A stretch of DNA of 28,671 nt from JAZNSB01 sp045590955 (GTDB lineage Bacteria > Pseudomonadota > Alphaproteobacteria > RF32 > CAG-239), in NCBI GenBank assembly GCA_045590955.1, contig JAZNSB010000037.1, forward strand, positions 1 through 28,671. The letters are read 5' to 3'. Positions 8,736 through 16,110 of this stretch are shown here, one piece after another (the first letter of the stretch is position 1; every line of letters starts with the position of its first letter). The notes beneath the pieces were generated by a model, which worked only from the letters and a program-made list of their open reading frames with translations, was not told where the DNA came from and searched no databases. Both the position numbers and the translations under genes were made by a program.

Positions 8736-9557
8736 TCATTTTTTGAAAATATGCGAAATTATATATAGTGATTTTATAAAGCTAATGCGGGGTTCCGGCG
8801 AGATAATTTGCCAGCCACGCTTGTCCATAATATCAAAAATGTTTTTATGATAAAGATATATTGGTTTGATAATTCTTTGTTGCATTATATTAAGTTTTGA
8901 TATGTTTTTTTGTGCTTCTTCAAAGTTTTCTTTGGCAATTGAGGCTAGTTTGCTTCTGGCAAATTCTAGTTTGTTATTATGCAAAATTTCTGTTGAATTT
9001 TCGGTGTTTATGCCGGCTTCTTGCAAAAATTCTAAAGGAATATAAGTTTTGTTTGATAATGCGTCTTCTTTGTTTTTTCGTAGTATTTTTGTTATTTGTA
9101 AAGACATACCCAGCTGGTTTGAAAGACTTTCTAACACTTCTTGATCTTTAACGCCTACAATACGGAGTAAAAAGTTATTGGCAGAGCCATATATGCCTTT
9201 GCAATAAGTTTCTAATTGTTTGTACGATAAAATTTTATTGGTGCTTAGCATCATAAGACTGTCTATTATTGCCATTAATTGTTCTCTGGGTAATTGAAAA
9301 CGCAGGCAATTTTTATATATTTGCCGGCCAATTTCCGTGGCTGGTGCTTTGGTGTTATAGATGTTGTTTATTTCATCTTTCCATGCAGTTACAAAATCTT
9401 TGTAGTCTGCAGGAGATGCATTATCTATGAGTTTGTTTAAATGATAGAAAAAAGCAAAAAAAGTGTATAAGGCATTTTTTTGAGCATATGGTAAAAAATA
9501 AATACTCCAAAAAAAGGCCGGAAAGTTGTGTTTTATCAGTTTTTTTATATGATTCAT
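8736..9557 (-). CDS. Squalene/phytoene synthase-family protein with degraded catalytic motifs
   Basis: A 273-aa all-helical protein of the trans-isoprenyl diphosphate synthase fold. The N-terminal L-P-Y-A-Q-K-N-A-L-Y-T-F-F-A-F and the later L-G-M-S-L-Q-I-T-K-I-L-R, E-D-A, Y-I-P-L-E are the family framework. Both Asp-rich Mg-binding motifs are altered: the first reads H-L-N-K-L-I-D (39-45), keeping only the last Asp, and in the second the usual I-L-R-D reads I-L-R-K (158-161), although E-D-A remains. This resembles the branch that includes the respiratory complex I assembly factor NDUFAF6 rather than an active squalene or phytoene synthase (inference). It starts 8 nt after the trmFO stop and is probably co-transcribed. 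No other hopanoid or carotenoid gene is nearby. Confidence 0.8.
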   Translation of the reverse strand: MNHIKKLIKHNFPAFFWSIYFLPYAQKNALYTFFAFFYHLNKLIDNASPADYKDFVTAWKDEINNIYNTKAPATEIGRQIYKNCLRFQLPREQLMAIIDSLMMLSTNKILSYKQLETYCKGIYGSANNFLLRIVGVKDQEVLESLSNQLGMSLQITKILRKNKEDALSNKTYIPLEFLQEAGINTENSTEILHNNKLEFARSKLASIAKENFEEAQKNISKLNIMQQRIIKPIYLYHKNIFDIMDKRGWQIISPEPRISFIKSLYIISHIFKK

Positions 9558-9565
9558 GATATCTG

Positions 9566-10909
9566 TTAAAAGTCAATGTTAGTTGATTTGAAATTTTTAG
9601 CCCATAAATCAATAGATTGCAAGGCATTTTTTGCCATAATTTCTTTTTTGTCTGCACCTTTAATTTTTTTGCTTATATTTTCATCAGTCGGAAATAGCCC
9701 GAAATTTATGTTCATTGGTTGAAAATCCTCAATGTTTTGGTGCTTTGTAACGTGGTCTAAAAGGCTTGCCAAGGCTGTTCCTTGCGGAGGAAGTTCTGCC
9801 AAGTTATCCATAGCGCAAAAATATCCGCACAACAGACCCATGGCGGCGCTTTCAACATATCCTTCACAGCCGGAAATTTGGCCGGCAAAACGAATGTGAG
9901 GCATACTTTTTAAGCGTAAAAAGTTGTCTAAGAGTACGGGGCTTTGAATAAAGGTGTTTCTGTGAATGCCTCCAAATCTGGCAAATTTTGCATTTTTTAA
10001 TGCCGGAATTAAAGAAAATACTTCTTTTTGTGCGCCGTAAGTCATTTTTGTTTGAAATCCTACCAGATTTCTTAGGGAATCTTGAAAGTTATCTTGACGA
10101 AGTTGAACAACAGCATATGGTCTTTGGCCTGTATGGGGATTGGTTAAACCAACAGGCTTCATGGGTCCAAAAAGAAGGGTTTTTTCTCCTCTTTTTGCTA
10201 AAACTTCAATAGGTAAGCATCCTTCAAAGTATTGGGGTTTTTCAAATTCATGAAATTCTTTGGTTGGAGCGTCAAGTAGCGCTTGTCTGAAAAGATAAAA
10301 TTCTTCTTCTGTTAATGGACAGTTTATATAATCTTTAGAATCTCCTTTATCATATCTTGATTGATACCAAGCATTGGAAAAGTCTACAGAATCGGTATAT
10401 ACAACAGGAGCAATGGCATCGTAGAAATGCAAAGAATCGGTAGATGTTTTTTTAATAATATCTTCTGCTAAAGCTTGAGATGTTAAAGGTCCTGTGGCTA
10501 TTATGGTGGGACCAAACTCAATGGGCGGAAGAGAGGTAATTTCTTGGCTGATAAAGGTAATGTTGGGGTGTTTGCTTAAAATATCTGTAATGGTTTGAGC
10601 AAAAGCTTCTCTATCAACGGCTAAAGCTCCGCCGGCAGGTATTTTTGTTTTGTCAGCTACTTGCATTATCAATGAACCGCAACGGCGCATTTCTTCATGT
10701 AAAAGCCCAACTGCATTGTGGAGCATGTCATCAGACCTGAAAGAATTGGAACAAACAAGCTCTGCAAAGTTGTTTGATGTATGTGCGGGAGAGTGTTTGT
10801 GAGGTTTCATGTCATAAAGATTTACTTTTATTCCTCTGTTGGCAATCTGCCATGCTGCTTCAGAGCCGGCAAGTCCTGCTCCAATTATGTTTATAGTGCT
10901 AATTGTCAT
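9566..10909 (-). CDS. trmFO: Methylenetetrahydrofolate-tRNA-(uracil-5-)-methyltransferase TrmFO
   Basis: FAD- and folate-dependent enzyme that makes 5-methyluridine at position 54 of the tRNA T-loop. It is 447 aa, matching the family. The N-terminal Rossmann motif I-I-G-A-G-L-A-G-S-E-A-A binds FAD, followed by L-Y-D-M-K-P; E-L-V-C-S-N-S-F, P-A-G-G-A-L-A-V-D-R and the C-terminal G-Q-I-S-G-C-E-G-Y-V-E-S are characteristic. It resembles GidA/MnmG distantly but is too short for that enzyme. A weak AGG sits upstream of the ATG. It is the first gene of a two-gene reverse-strand unit with the squalene-synthase-like gene. Confidence 0.96.
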   Translation of the reverse strand: MTISTINIIGAGLAGSEAAWQIANRGIKVNLYDMKPHKHSPAHTSNNFAELVCSNSFRSDDMLHNAVGLLHEEMRRCGSLIMQVADKTKIPAGGALAVDREAFAQTITDILSKHPNITFISQEITSLPPIEFGPTIIATGPLTSQALAEDIIKKTSTDSLHFYDAIAPVVYTDSVDFSNAWYQSRYDKGDSKDYINCPLTEEEFYLFRQALLDAPTKEFHEFEKPQYFEGCLPIEVLAKRGEKTLLFGPMKPVGLTNPHTGQRPYAVVQLRQDNFQDSLRNLVGFQTKMTYGAQKEVFSLIPALKNAKFARFGGIHRNTFIQSPVLLDNFLRLKSMPHIRFAGQISGCEGYVESAAMGLLCGYFCAMDNLAELPPQGTALASLLDHVTKHQNIEDFQPMNINFGLFPTDENISKKIKGADKKEIMAKNALQSIDLWAKNFKSTNIDF

Positions 10910-10931
10910 CTTAATAACCTGCTTAATGTGT

Positions 10932-10959
10932 TTGATAAATAATCTATTGTTTGTATAGT
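10932..10959 (+). promoter_or_regulatory. Putative promoter of the 11004-13885 operon
   Basis: TTGATA (10932-10937), a 16-nt spacer and TATAGT (10954-10959). The predicted transcript start would lie about 40 nt before the ATG at 11004. Confidence 0.45.
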
Positions 10960-10980
10960 ATAAACAGTTATTTTTGTAAA
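10952..10980 (-). promoter_or_regulatory. Putative promoter of trmFO
   Basis: Reading the reverse strand: TTTACA (10975-10980), a 17-nt spacer, and TATACA (10952-10957), sigma70-like. Its -10 overlaps the -10 of the divergent promoter on the other strand. Confidence 0.4.
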
Positions 10981-11003
10981 TAGGAATATAGCGAGTCTTT
11001 TTT

Positions 11004-11969
11004 ATGAAAACTTTTTTAAAAATAACATGTTTGCTATGCTGTTTTGTGATGATATGTTCTCAGACAGATGTTTTTGCACAAGTATCTGAAGAATCTGTAA
11101 AAGCAGAAGAAAATCAACTTTTTGCAGATTTTGAAACTGATGATAGCTTAGATGCTTTTAGTGAAGAAAATAATTTACAAGATGGCAAAAACAATATTTC
11201 AGACAATGAATTTAAGCTTTCTGAAAATATGGAAGAAATAGAAGAAAAAAAAGTAAAAAATAACACCTGGCTTTCTGCTTTGTCAAAGGTCACGGAACAA
11301 AAAGAAGATATAACCGAAAAACTTCTAAAGCAAGATGAAGAAGTGCCAACGGCTAAACAAAAATCTAATGCAGCAGTGTTTGATGTGGCGGGTGTGATGT
11401 TGAGAATGACACCAATACAAGTAAATGCGGCTATGGAAAAAAGAGGCTTTATGTTGGTTTCTGAAGATTTTGAAATTCCCAATTTTATTAAATGGAGAAA
11501 TGAAGAAAAATGCAGAAATTCGGGAATTGTTGGATATGAAAGAACAAATGTATGTGTGGTGGAAATGGCAAGAAAAGAAAAACACCAGTATTTACAAAAG
11601 GCAAAATATGCCAAATATGATGCTTCTGAAGAACTTGAGGTTACTTATACAAGCAATTTTACAGGAAATAAGGCATATAAGGTTTTTTATAAAACAATGG
11701 CGACTAATGTGACCGGAAATAGTGAAAAATCAAGATATTTGAGAGCGATAAAATTTGAAGAATTTTGGAAAAGTATTAACCGCAAATATGGACGTCCAGA
11801 TGATGAAGAGCAAATAAAATGGGGATTGGGCGGACAAAGTCCATATCTGCAGGCAGCAAGAACTGGCGGAATACTGTTGTTGGAAGACCCTTCTTTGTTG
11901 GAATTGGATTATACAAGAATGAGCAGAGAGGATAGGTCAATTGCAAATACCACAACATATAGTTTTTAG
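11004..11969 (+). CDS. Exported protein of unknown function, first gene of the chpT operon
   Basis: A 321-aa protein not recognised as a named family. The first 25 or so residues are a signal peptide (M-K-T-F-L-K, hydrophobic core, cleavage near V-F-A-Q), so it should be periplasmic or lipid-free outer-membrane associated. Residues 27-120 are acidic and low in complexity. A conserved-looking core begins near F-D-V-A-G-V-M-L-R-M-T-P and continues to the C-terminus, with two cysteines 13 residues apart (C-R-N-S ... N-V-C-V) that could pair. The opening G-V-M-L-x-M-T-P-x-x-V recalls the start of small exported repeat domains such as BamE/SmpA, but this is weak. No good ribosome site precedes the ATG. 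chpT starts 10 nt after its stop, with that stop embedded in the chpT ribosome-binding site. Confidence 0.75.
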   Translation: MKTFLKITCLLCCFVMICSQTDVFAQVSEESVKAEENQLFADFETDDSLDAFSEENNLQDGKNNISDNEFKLSENMEEIEEKKVKNNTWLSALSKVTEQKEDITEKLLKQDEEVPTAKQKSNAAVFDVAGVMLRMTPIQVNAAMEKRGFMLVSEDFEIPNFIKWRNEEKCRNSGIVGYERTNVCVVEMARKEKHQYLQKAKYAKYDASEELEVTYTSNFTGNKAYKVFYKTMATNVTGNSEKSRYLRAIKFEEFWKSINRKYGRPDDEEQIKWGLGGQSPYLQAARTGGILLLEDPSLLELDYTRMSREDRSIANTTTYSF

Positions 11970-11979
11970 GACAAGATAA

Positions 11980-12588
11980 ATGATAAATATAACAGAGGCT
12001 TTAACAACAAAATTGGTGCATGATACAATAGGTAATGTGGGGGCGTTATCAAATGCTTTGGAACTTATTGATGAAGATGAAAACCAAATTGACGAAGCGG
12101 TTAAGGGTATCTTGACGGCAAGTACAACCGCTCTAAAAAATAGGTTAAAGTTCTTTAGAATGACTTTTGGAATAAATAATAAAGAAAATTTTGCAGACGC
12201 AAATGTGATAAAAGAAACTTGCCAGGAATATATTAAAACAGTGGAAATAAAACAATATCCTATAAATGTGGATTTTAACATTGTTGATGCGTCTTTATTT
12301 AAGCCTTTATGTTGCTCCTTGATGATGTTGGCAGATGTAGCTTATAAGGGAGCTAATGTTAAAGTATGTATGGATAAAGAAAAATTGGATATAAAACTTG
12401 AAGCAGAAGTGTTATCTGCAGAAAAATTGCAAATATTGGATGAGATATTTAATAAAGAAAATGATGTTGTTAATGCTCAAACAGCTGTGCCAATGTTCTT
12501 AAAAAGTTGGCTGAAACAACAAAATGTGCAAATGAGATTTAACGTAATAGATAAACAGATAAACATGTGTTTTTATAGGAATGTATAA
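11980..12588 (+). CDS. chpT: Histidine phosphotransferase ChpT-like protein
   Basis: A 202-aa dimeric phosphotransferase related to the DHp and degenerate ATPase domains of histidine kinases. In Caulobacter ChpT passes phosphate from CckA to CtrA and CpdR. The helix with L-V-H-D-T-I-G-N-V-G-A-L-S-N-A-L-E-L matches the ChpT H-D-x-x-G-x-V-G-A pattern, with His14 the phosphorylated residue. The C-terminal half has the size of the vestigial HATPase domain and shows no ATP-binding N, G1 or G2 boxes. AGGA at 11968-11971, overlapping the previous stop, is 8 nt from the ATG. The response regulator starts at the base following its stop. Neither cckA nor ctrA is in the window. Confidence 0.83.
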   Translation: MINITEALTTKLVHDTIGNVGALSNALELIDEDENQIDEAVKGILTASTTALKNRLKFFRMTFGINNKENFADANVIKETCQEYIKTVEIKQYPINVDFNIVDASLFKPLCCSLMMLADVAYKGANVKVCMDKEKLDIKLEAEVLSAEKLQILDEIFNKENDVVNAQTAVPMFLKSWLKQQNVQMRFNVIDKQINMCFYRNV

Positions 12589-12960
12589 ATGAAAAAGTGC
12601 TTGGTTGTTGATGATACAAAAATAATCAGAAAAATAATTGCTAAAATTATGTCTAATTTGGGATTTGATGTAACAGAAGCAGAAGATGGTGAAGATGCTT
12701 TGGAAACTTTCTTTTTAAGTCCGGTAGATATTATTATCATGGATTTTGATATGCCGGTTGTTTCCGGAGTAGATGTGCTGTATAAAATAAGAACAACAAA
12801 AGCTATAAAACAACCGAAAATTATTATTATCTCTTCCGTATATGATGAAGAAAACATTAGTCAGGCAATGGCCGGTGGTGCCGATGACTTTATTATCAGA
12901 CCTTTGGATAGTGATATTATTGCAACCAAATTAAAGCTTTTGGGAATGGAAAATGAATAA
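12589..12960 (+). CDS. Single-domain response regulator (receiver only)
   Basis: A stand-alone receiver of 123 aa with no output domain. The acidic pair D8-D9, phospho-acceptor D52 (in M-D-F-D-M-P) and the switch Ser82 are present, but the nearly invariant lysine of the K-P motif is Arg104 (I-I-R-P). The cis-proline after it is kept. It is probably phosphorylated by the neighbouring ChpT, as CpdR or a CheY-like partner would be (inference from operon order). It follows chpT without a gap, using AGGA inside the chpT end as ribosome site, and overlaps the next gene by 8 nt. Confidence 0.88.
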   Translation: MKKCLVVDDTKIIRKIIAKIMSNLGFDVTEAEDGEDALETFFLSPVDIIIMDFDMPVVSGVDVLYKIRTTKAIKQPKIIIISSVYDEENISQAMAGGADDFIIRPLDSDIIATKLKLLGMENE

Positions 12961-13885
12961 AAAAGAATTTGATTTTTTAGTGAAATTGTTAAAAGAAAAG
13001 TCCGGTTGGGATATGGATGAACGCCATTATTTTATTTTGGACAGAAAAATTACCTCTTTTGTTAGGGAAAAAGGATATTTATCTACCGCAGAGCTTATTC
13101 AAGATATTAAGGTGGGACATAAAGTTTTAATTGCCCAAATTTTGGAGGCTTTGGCAAATTCAGAAACTTTCTTTAATCGTGATTGCGATATATTTTATGA
13201 ATTTGAACATAAAATTTTGCCAATGTTAAGAGAAACAAACAGGGCTTCAAAATCAATAAGAGTGCTTTCTTTGGGGTGTTCCAGCGGACAAGAAGCATAT
13301 AGTGTGGCAATGGCAATTAAAAGACAATTTCCGGATATTAATAATTGGGATATTAATATAATTGCATTAGATTTTATTACCAATGCAATAAGAAAAGCTC
13401 AAAGAGGAGAATATAATACTTTTGAAATACAGACCGGCTTAAATATAAAAGATATTCGCGAAAATTTTAATTATGATGGCGAAAATTGGATTGTAAAAGA
13501 TGATATTAAAAAAATGGTGGAATTTAGAAAACATAATATATTGGAAAAATTTGTTACCGTAAAAAGCTTTGACGTTGTTTTTTGCAGAAATGTGCTCAAG
13601 TATTTTTTGCCTCAATTCCAAAAAGATATTTTAGAAAATGTAATTAAAGTTCAGGCCGATGGCGGTTTGTTCTATTTGGGTAAAAATGAACCAGCGGCTT
13701 ATGTGGAAGAATTTTATAATAAAATAGACGGTTTTGATTGTTTGTATAGGTTAAAAGGAGAGCAGACTTCTGATCAATTAATTGAAGATGTTTTAACCAT
13801 GCAAACAAAAGTAATGCCAAAGTTTGTAAAGCCAATGGATGTTAAGGAACAGCATAAACTTATTGCCTCTATATTAAAGAAATAG
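12953..13885 (+). CDS. CheR-family SAM-dependent methyltransferase
   Basis: A 310-aa protein with the two CheR domains: an N-terminal helical domain ending in A-N-S-E-T-F-F-N-R-D (family form N-E-T-x-F-F-R-D, about residues 68-77), and a Rossmann methyltransferase domain with SAM loop L-S-L-G-C-S-S-G-Q-E-A-Y-S (105-117), an acidic residue after I-I-A-L-D, and C-R-N-V-L-K-Y-F. CheR methylates chemoreceptor glutamates, but no receptor, CheA, CheW or CheB is present here, so the substrate is unknown. Translation is coupled to the receiver gene by an 8-nt overlap. Its stop lies 2 nt from the stop of the converging coupling-protein gene, with no terminator between. Confidence 0.88.
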   Translation: MNKKEFDFLVKLLKEKSGWDMDERHYFILDRKITSFVREKGYLSTAELIQDIKVGHKVLIAQILEALANSETFFNRDCDIFYEFEHKILPMLRETNRASKSIRVLSLGCSSGQEAYSVAMAIKRQFPDINNWDINIIALDFITNAIRKAQRGEYNTFEIQTGLNIKDIRENFNYDGENWIVKDDIKKMVEFRKHNILEKFVTVKSFDVVFCRNVLKYFLPQFQKDILENVIKVQADGGLFYLGKNEPAAYVEEFYNKIDGFDCLYRLKGEQTSDQLIEDVLTMQTKVMPKFVKPMDVKEQHKLIASILKK

Positions 13886-13887
13886 GC

Positions 13888-16107
13888 TTATTGCATTAAT
13901 TCTTCTTCTGTAAATTCTTGGCTCTGTTGAGCATCTGGATCATATTCTATGCCAAGTTTTGCAAGAATATCGTCGTTTATTTCTTCTCTTTGCGCCACAA
14001 TCCAATCCGGAACGTTTGGTGCCGGAGGCAGTTTGGTCATTGCAAGCATTTTAGAATCCATATAATAACGAGGAGCATCTGCCATAATTGGTCTGTCAAT
14101 AAATGTTTGCATTAATACAACCTGATGAAATTGGTCTAAGCTGAGTAATTGTGTGGTTGAAATGGCCGGCATTGCTTGTAATTGGTAGCTCACATTTTTT
14201 GCAAAAGGGTTTTGACCTTTTTGAACACCACCAAGACCCCCCTCTGTTTTTGAATAAGATGTAACCTGAACAGTTTTATTACCAATCATTTTAGAAAATC
14301 TTTGTGCGGTTACTTCGTTGTTTTGAGATAAAATAACTTTGCAGGCGGTTGTTGAAATAACTGTTTCAAGTTCATCTTTTCCATATTTACCGGAAATTTG
14401 TCCCAAATCTTGTCCAATAAGCAGATAAGAAACTTTTTGACCACGACCAACTGCAGGTCCGTCTATTACTGCTTTTAATTTTGGCATGGTTGGAAACTCG
14501 TCAAGCACAAAAATACAAGAGCAGGGTCCCATTTTACCATCTGTTTGGTTAACATCGTTGGGTTTGTTAGCAATAAGGTATGAGCTCATGAGTTCAATAA
14601 AAATTCCAGATATCATACCCAAAGCTCTGGCATCTACCTGGTTAATGGATAAATATACCGAAATTGGTTTCCATTGGCCCGTTACGGGGTCTTTCATTCC
14701 TCGCAAATCTTTAAACTGAATGTCAGAAAAACTGGTTCTGGCGACAACGGCAGAGTTTTTGAACACACCAATTCCGGCAAATGCTGTAGATATTACTGAA
14801 CCTCTTTCTTTGTCGGGCATGCTGGAAAGTGTTGAAAGTTCGGTAATTGCTCTTTGGGAGTAGCCAAATTTTTTGGCTTCGGCAATGGCTTCGTCAAGCA
14901 AATCTCTCATTTGATCGGCAAAAGCTGCAGATTGGTCTCCTTCAGCTTCTCTTCTTTTTTTCTCTTCTGCCTGTTTAATTTGGGCTTCTGTAAGCCACTC
15001 TAAAATCATGGCAATACAAGGCTCATGGCCAATCCAGCGTTCCGGTAAAAGAGACCAAGTGCCGATTGGAACATAGTTATCTATGGTCAGATTAGAATTT
15101 CTAAGTTCTGATATAGCAATTTTTGCTTTTGGATCTGCCATATCCTGATAATAATCTTCTAAAAGTTTTTTATCTTCTTCATCAAGTTTATTTTCATATA
15201 CTCTGCCGATAAAATAGTCGTTTGCTCTGGCTCTTTCGCATTTTGAAGCAATAAATTGTATGAAACCTGTAAGTGCGGCTCTACCTGTCAAAGACCAGTG
15301 GGCATCTGCATTGCCTTTTGGGTCTTCTACCAAAATTTTGCACATGGAGTCAACATACATATCTCTTGCAGGGCCGGGGGCAGGTAATGCTGATGGAGAC
15401 ATCGGATTCCAACTGGGATAGTATATGCCCTTTTCAGGTTCATCTTCAGCTCCCCAGTTGATGATGAAAACAGGTCCTTCTTTGGCTCTGGCACCAGAGG
15501 TGTTATAACACAGTTCCGGTTTTGGGTCATTAATTACAAGGCTTAAGCCTTTTGAGTGTAAAATGGTTGGAATCACAACACCGGCTGTTTTACCGGTTCC
15601 CGGAGGAGCACAACAAAGTGTGGAAAGTGTTTCCGGAAGTTTTAAATATCTACCGTGAAATTTTCCGACAACCTGACAAAAACCATCAAATAATTTCATT
15701 TTCTTAATGTCGGATTCGTTGGCAATTCTTGCAGAACCGTGAACGTTTGATATGAAACGATATGGGTTGGACAGCAAACCAACAATGAGGGTCATGGGAC
15801 CCACAATTAATGGTAGGGCAGGAACCCACAGCCCAAAAGAAAACTCACCGTTATAACGGGCAACTTGTTTAATCCACACATAATATCTTGAAAAAAGATA
15901 TCCAGGGTTGTCTATGACCATGCCAAGATATTTACCAACATTTGATAATGCGGCTTTTGATATGCCTGAGCCAATTAAATATCCGAGCGGAATGCTGATT
16001 ATGGCCAAAATAACAGTAAGAGCAACAGATATTAAAATGGTAATTGTTACCCATTTTACCGCATTATTATATTCTTTCCATTCTTCGCCGGTTTTATCCA
16101 TTGCCAT
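13888..16107 (-). CDS. VirD4/TraG-family type IV secretion coupling ATPase
   Basis: A 739-aa type IV coupling protein, the inner-membrane ATPase that selects substrates for conjugation or protein secretion. Two N-terminal hydrophobic regions (about 18-46 and 92-113) anchor it. Walker A is C-A-P-P-G-T-G-K-T-A-G (166-176), followed by I-N-D-P-K-P-E; Walker B is C-I-F-V-L-D-E-F-P (530-538), followed by a G-Q-D-L motif as in TraG proteins. A charged helical insert (about 370-420, with E-E-K-K-R-R) falls in the all-alpha domain that usually recognises cargo. The tail is acidic (T-E-E-E-L). The ATG has AGGGGA 6 nt upstream, formed by the last codons of the preceding gene, 3 nt away. No VirB/Dot channel gene or relaxase lies in the window. 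Confidence 0.93.
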   Translation of the reverse strand: MAMDKTGEEWKEYNNAVKWVTITILISVALTVILAIISIPLGYLIGSGISKAALSNVGKYLGMVIDNPGYLFSRYYVWIKQVARYNGEFSFGLWVPALPLIVGPMTLIVGLLSNPYRFISNVHGSARIANESDIKKMKLFDGFCQVVGKFHGRYLKLPETLSTLCCAPPGTGKTAGVVIPTILHSKGLSLVINDPKPELCYNTSGARAKEGPVFIINWGAEDEPEKGIYYPSWNPMSPSALPAPGPARDMYVDSMCKILVEDPKGNADAHWSLTGRAALTGFIQFIASKCERARANDYFIGRVYENKLDEEDKKLLEDYYQDMADPKAKIAISELRNSNLTIDNYVPIGTWSLLPERWIGHEPCIAMILEWLTEAQIKQAEEKKRREAEGDQSAAFADQMRDLLDEAIAEAKKFGYSQRAITELSTLSSMPDKERGSVISTAFAGIGVFKNSAVVARTSFSDIQFKDLRGMKDPVTGQWKPISVYLSINQVDARALGMISGIFIELMSSYLIANKPNDVNQTDGKMGPCSCIFVLDEFPTMPKLKAVIDGPAVGRGQKVSYLLIGQDLGQISGKYGKDELETVISTTACKVILSQNNEVTAQRFSKMIGNKTVQVTSYSKTEGGLGGVQKGQNPFAKNVSYQLQAMPAISTTQLLSLDQFHQVVLMQTFIDRPIMADAPRYYMDSKMLAMTKLPPAPNVPDWIVAQREEINDDILAKLGIEYDPDAQQSQEFTEEELMQ

Positions 16108-16110
16108 TGA

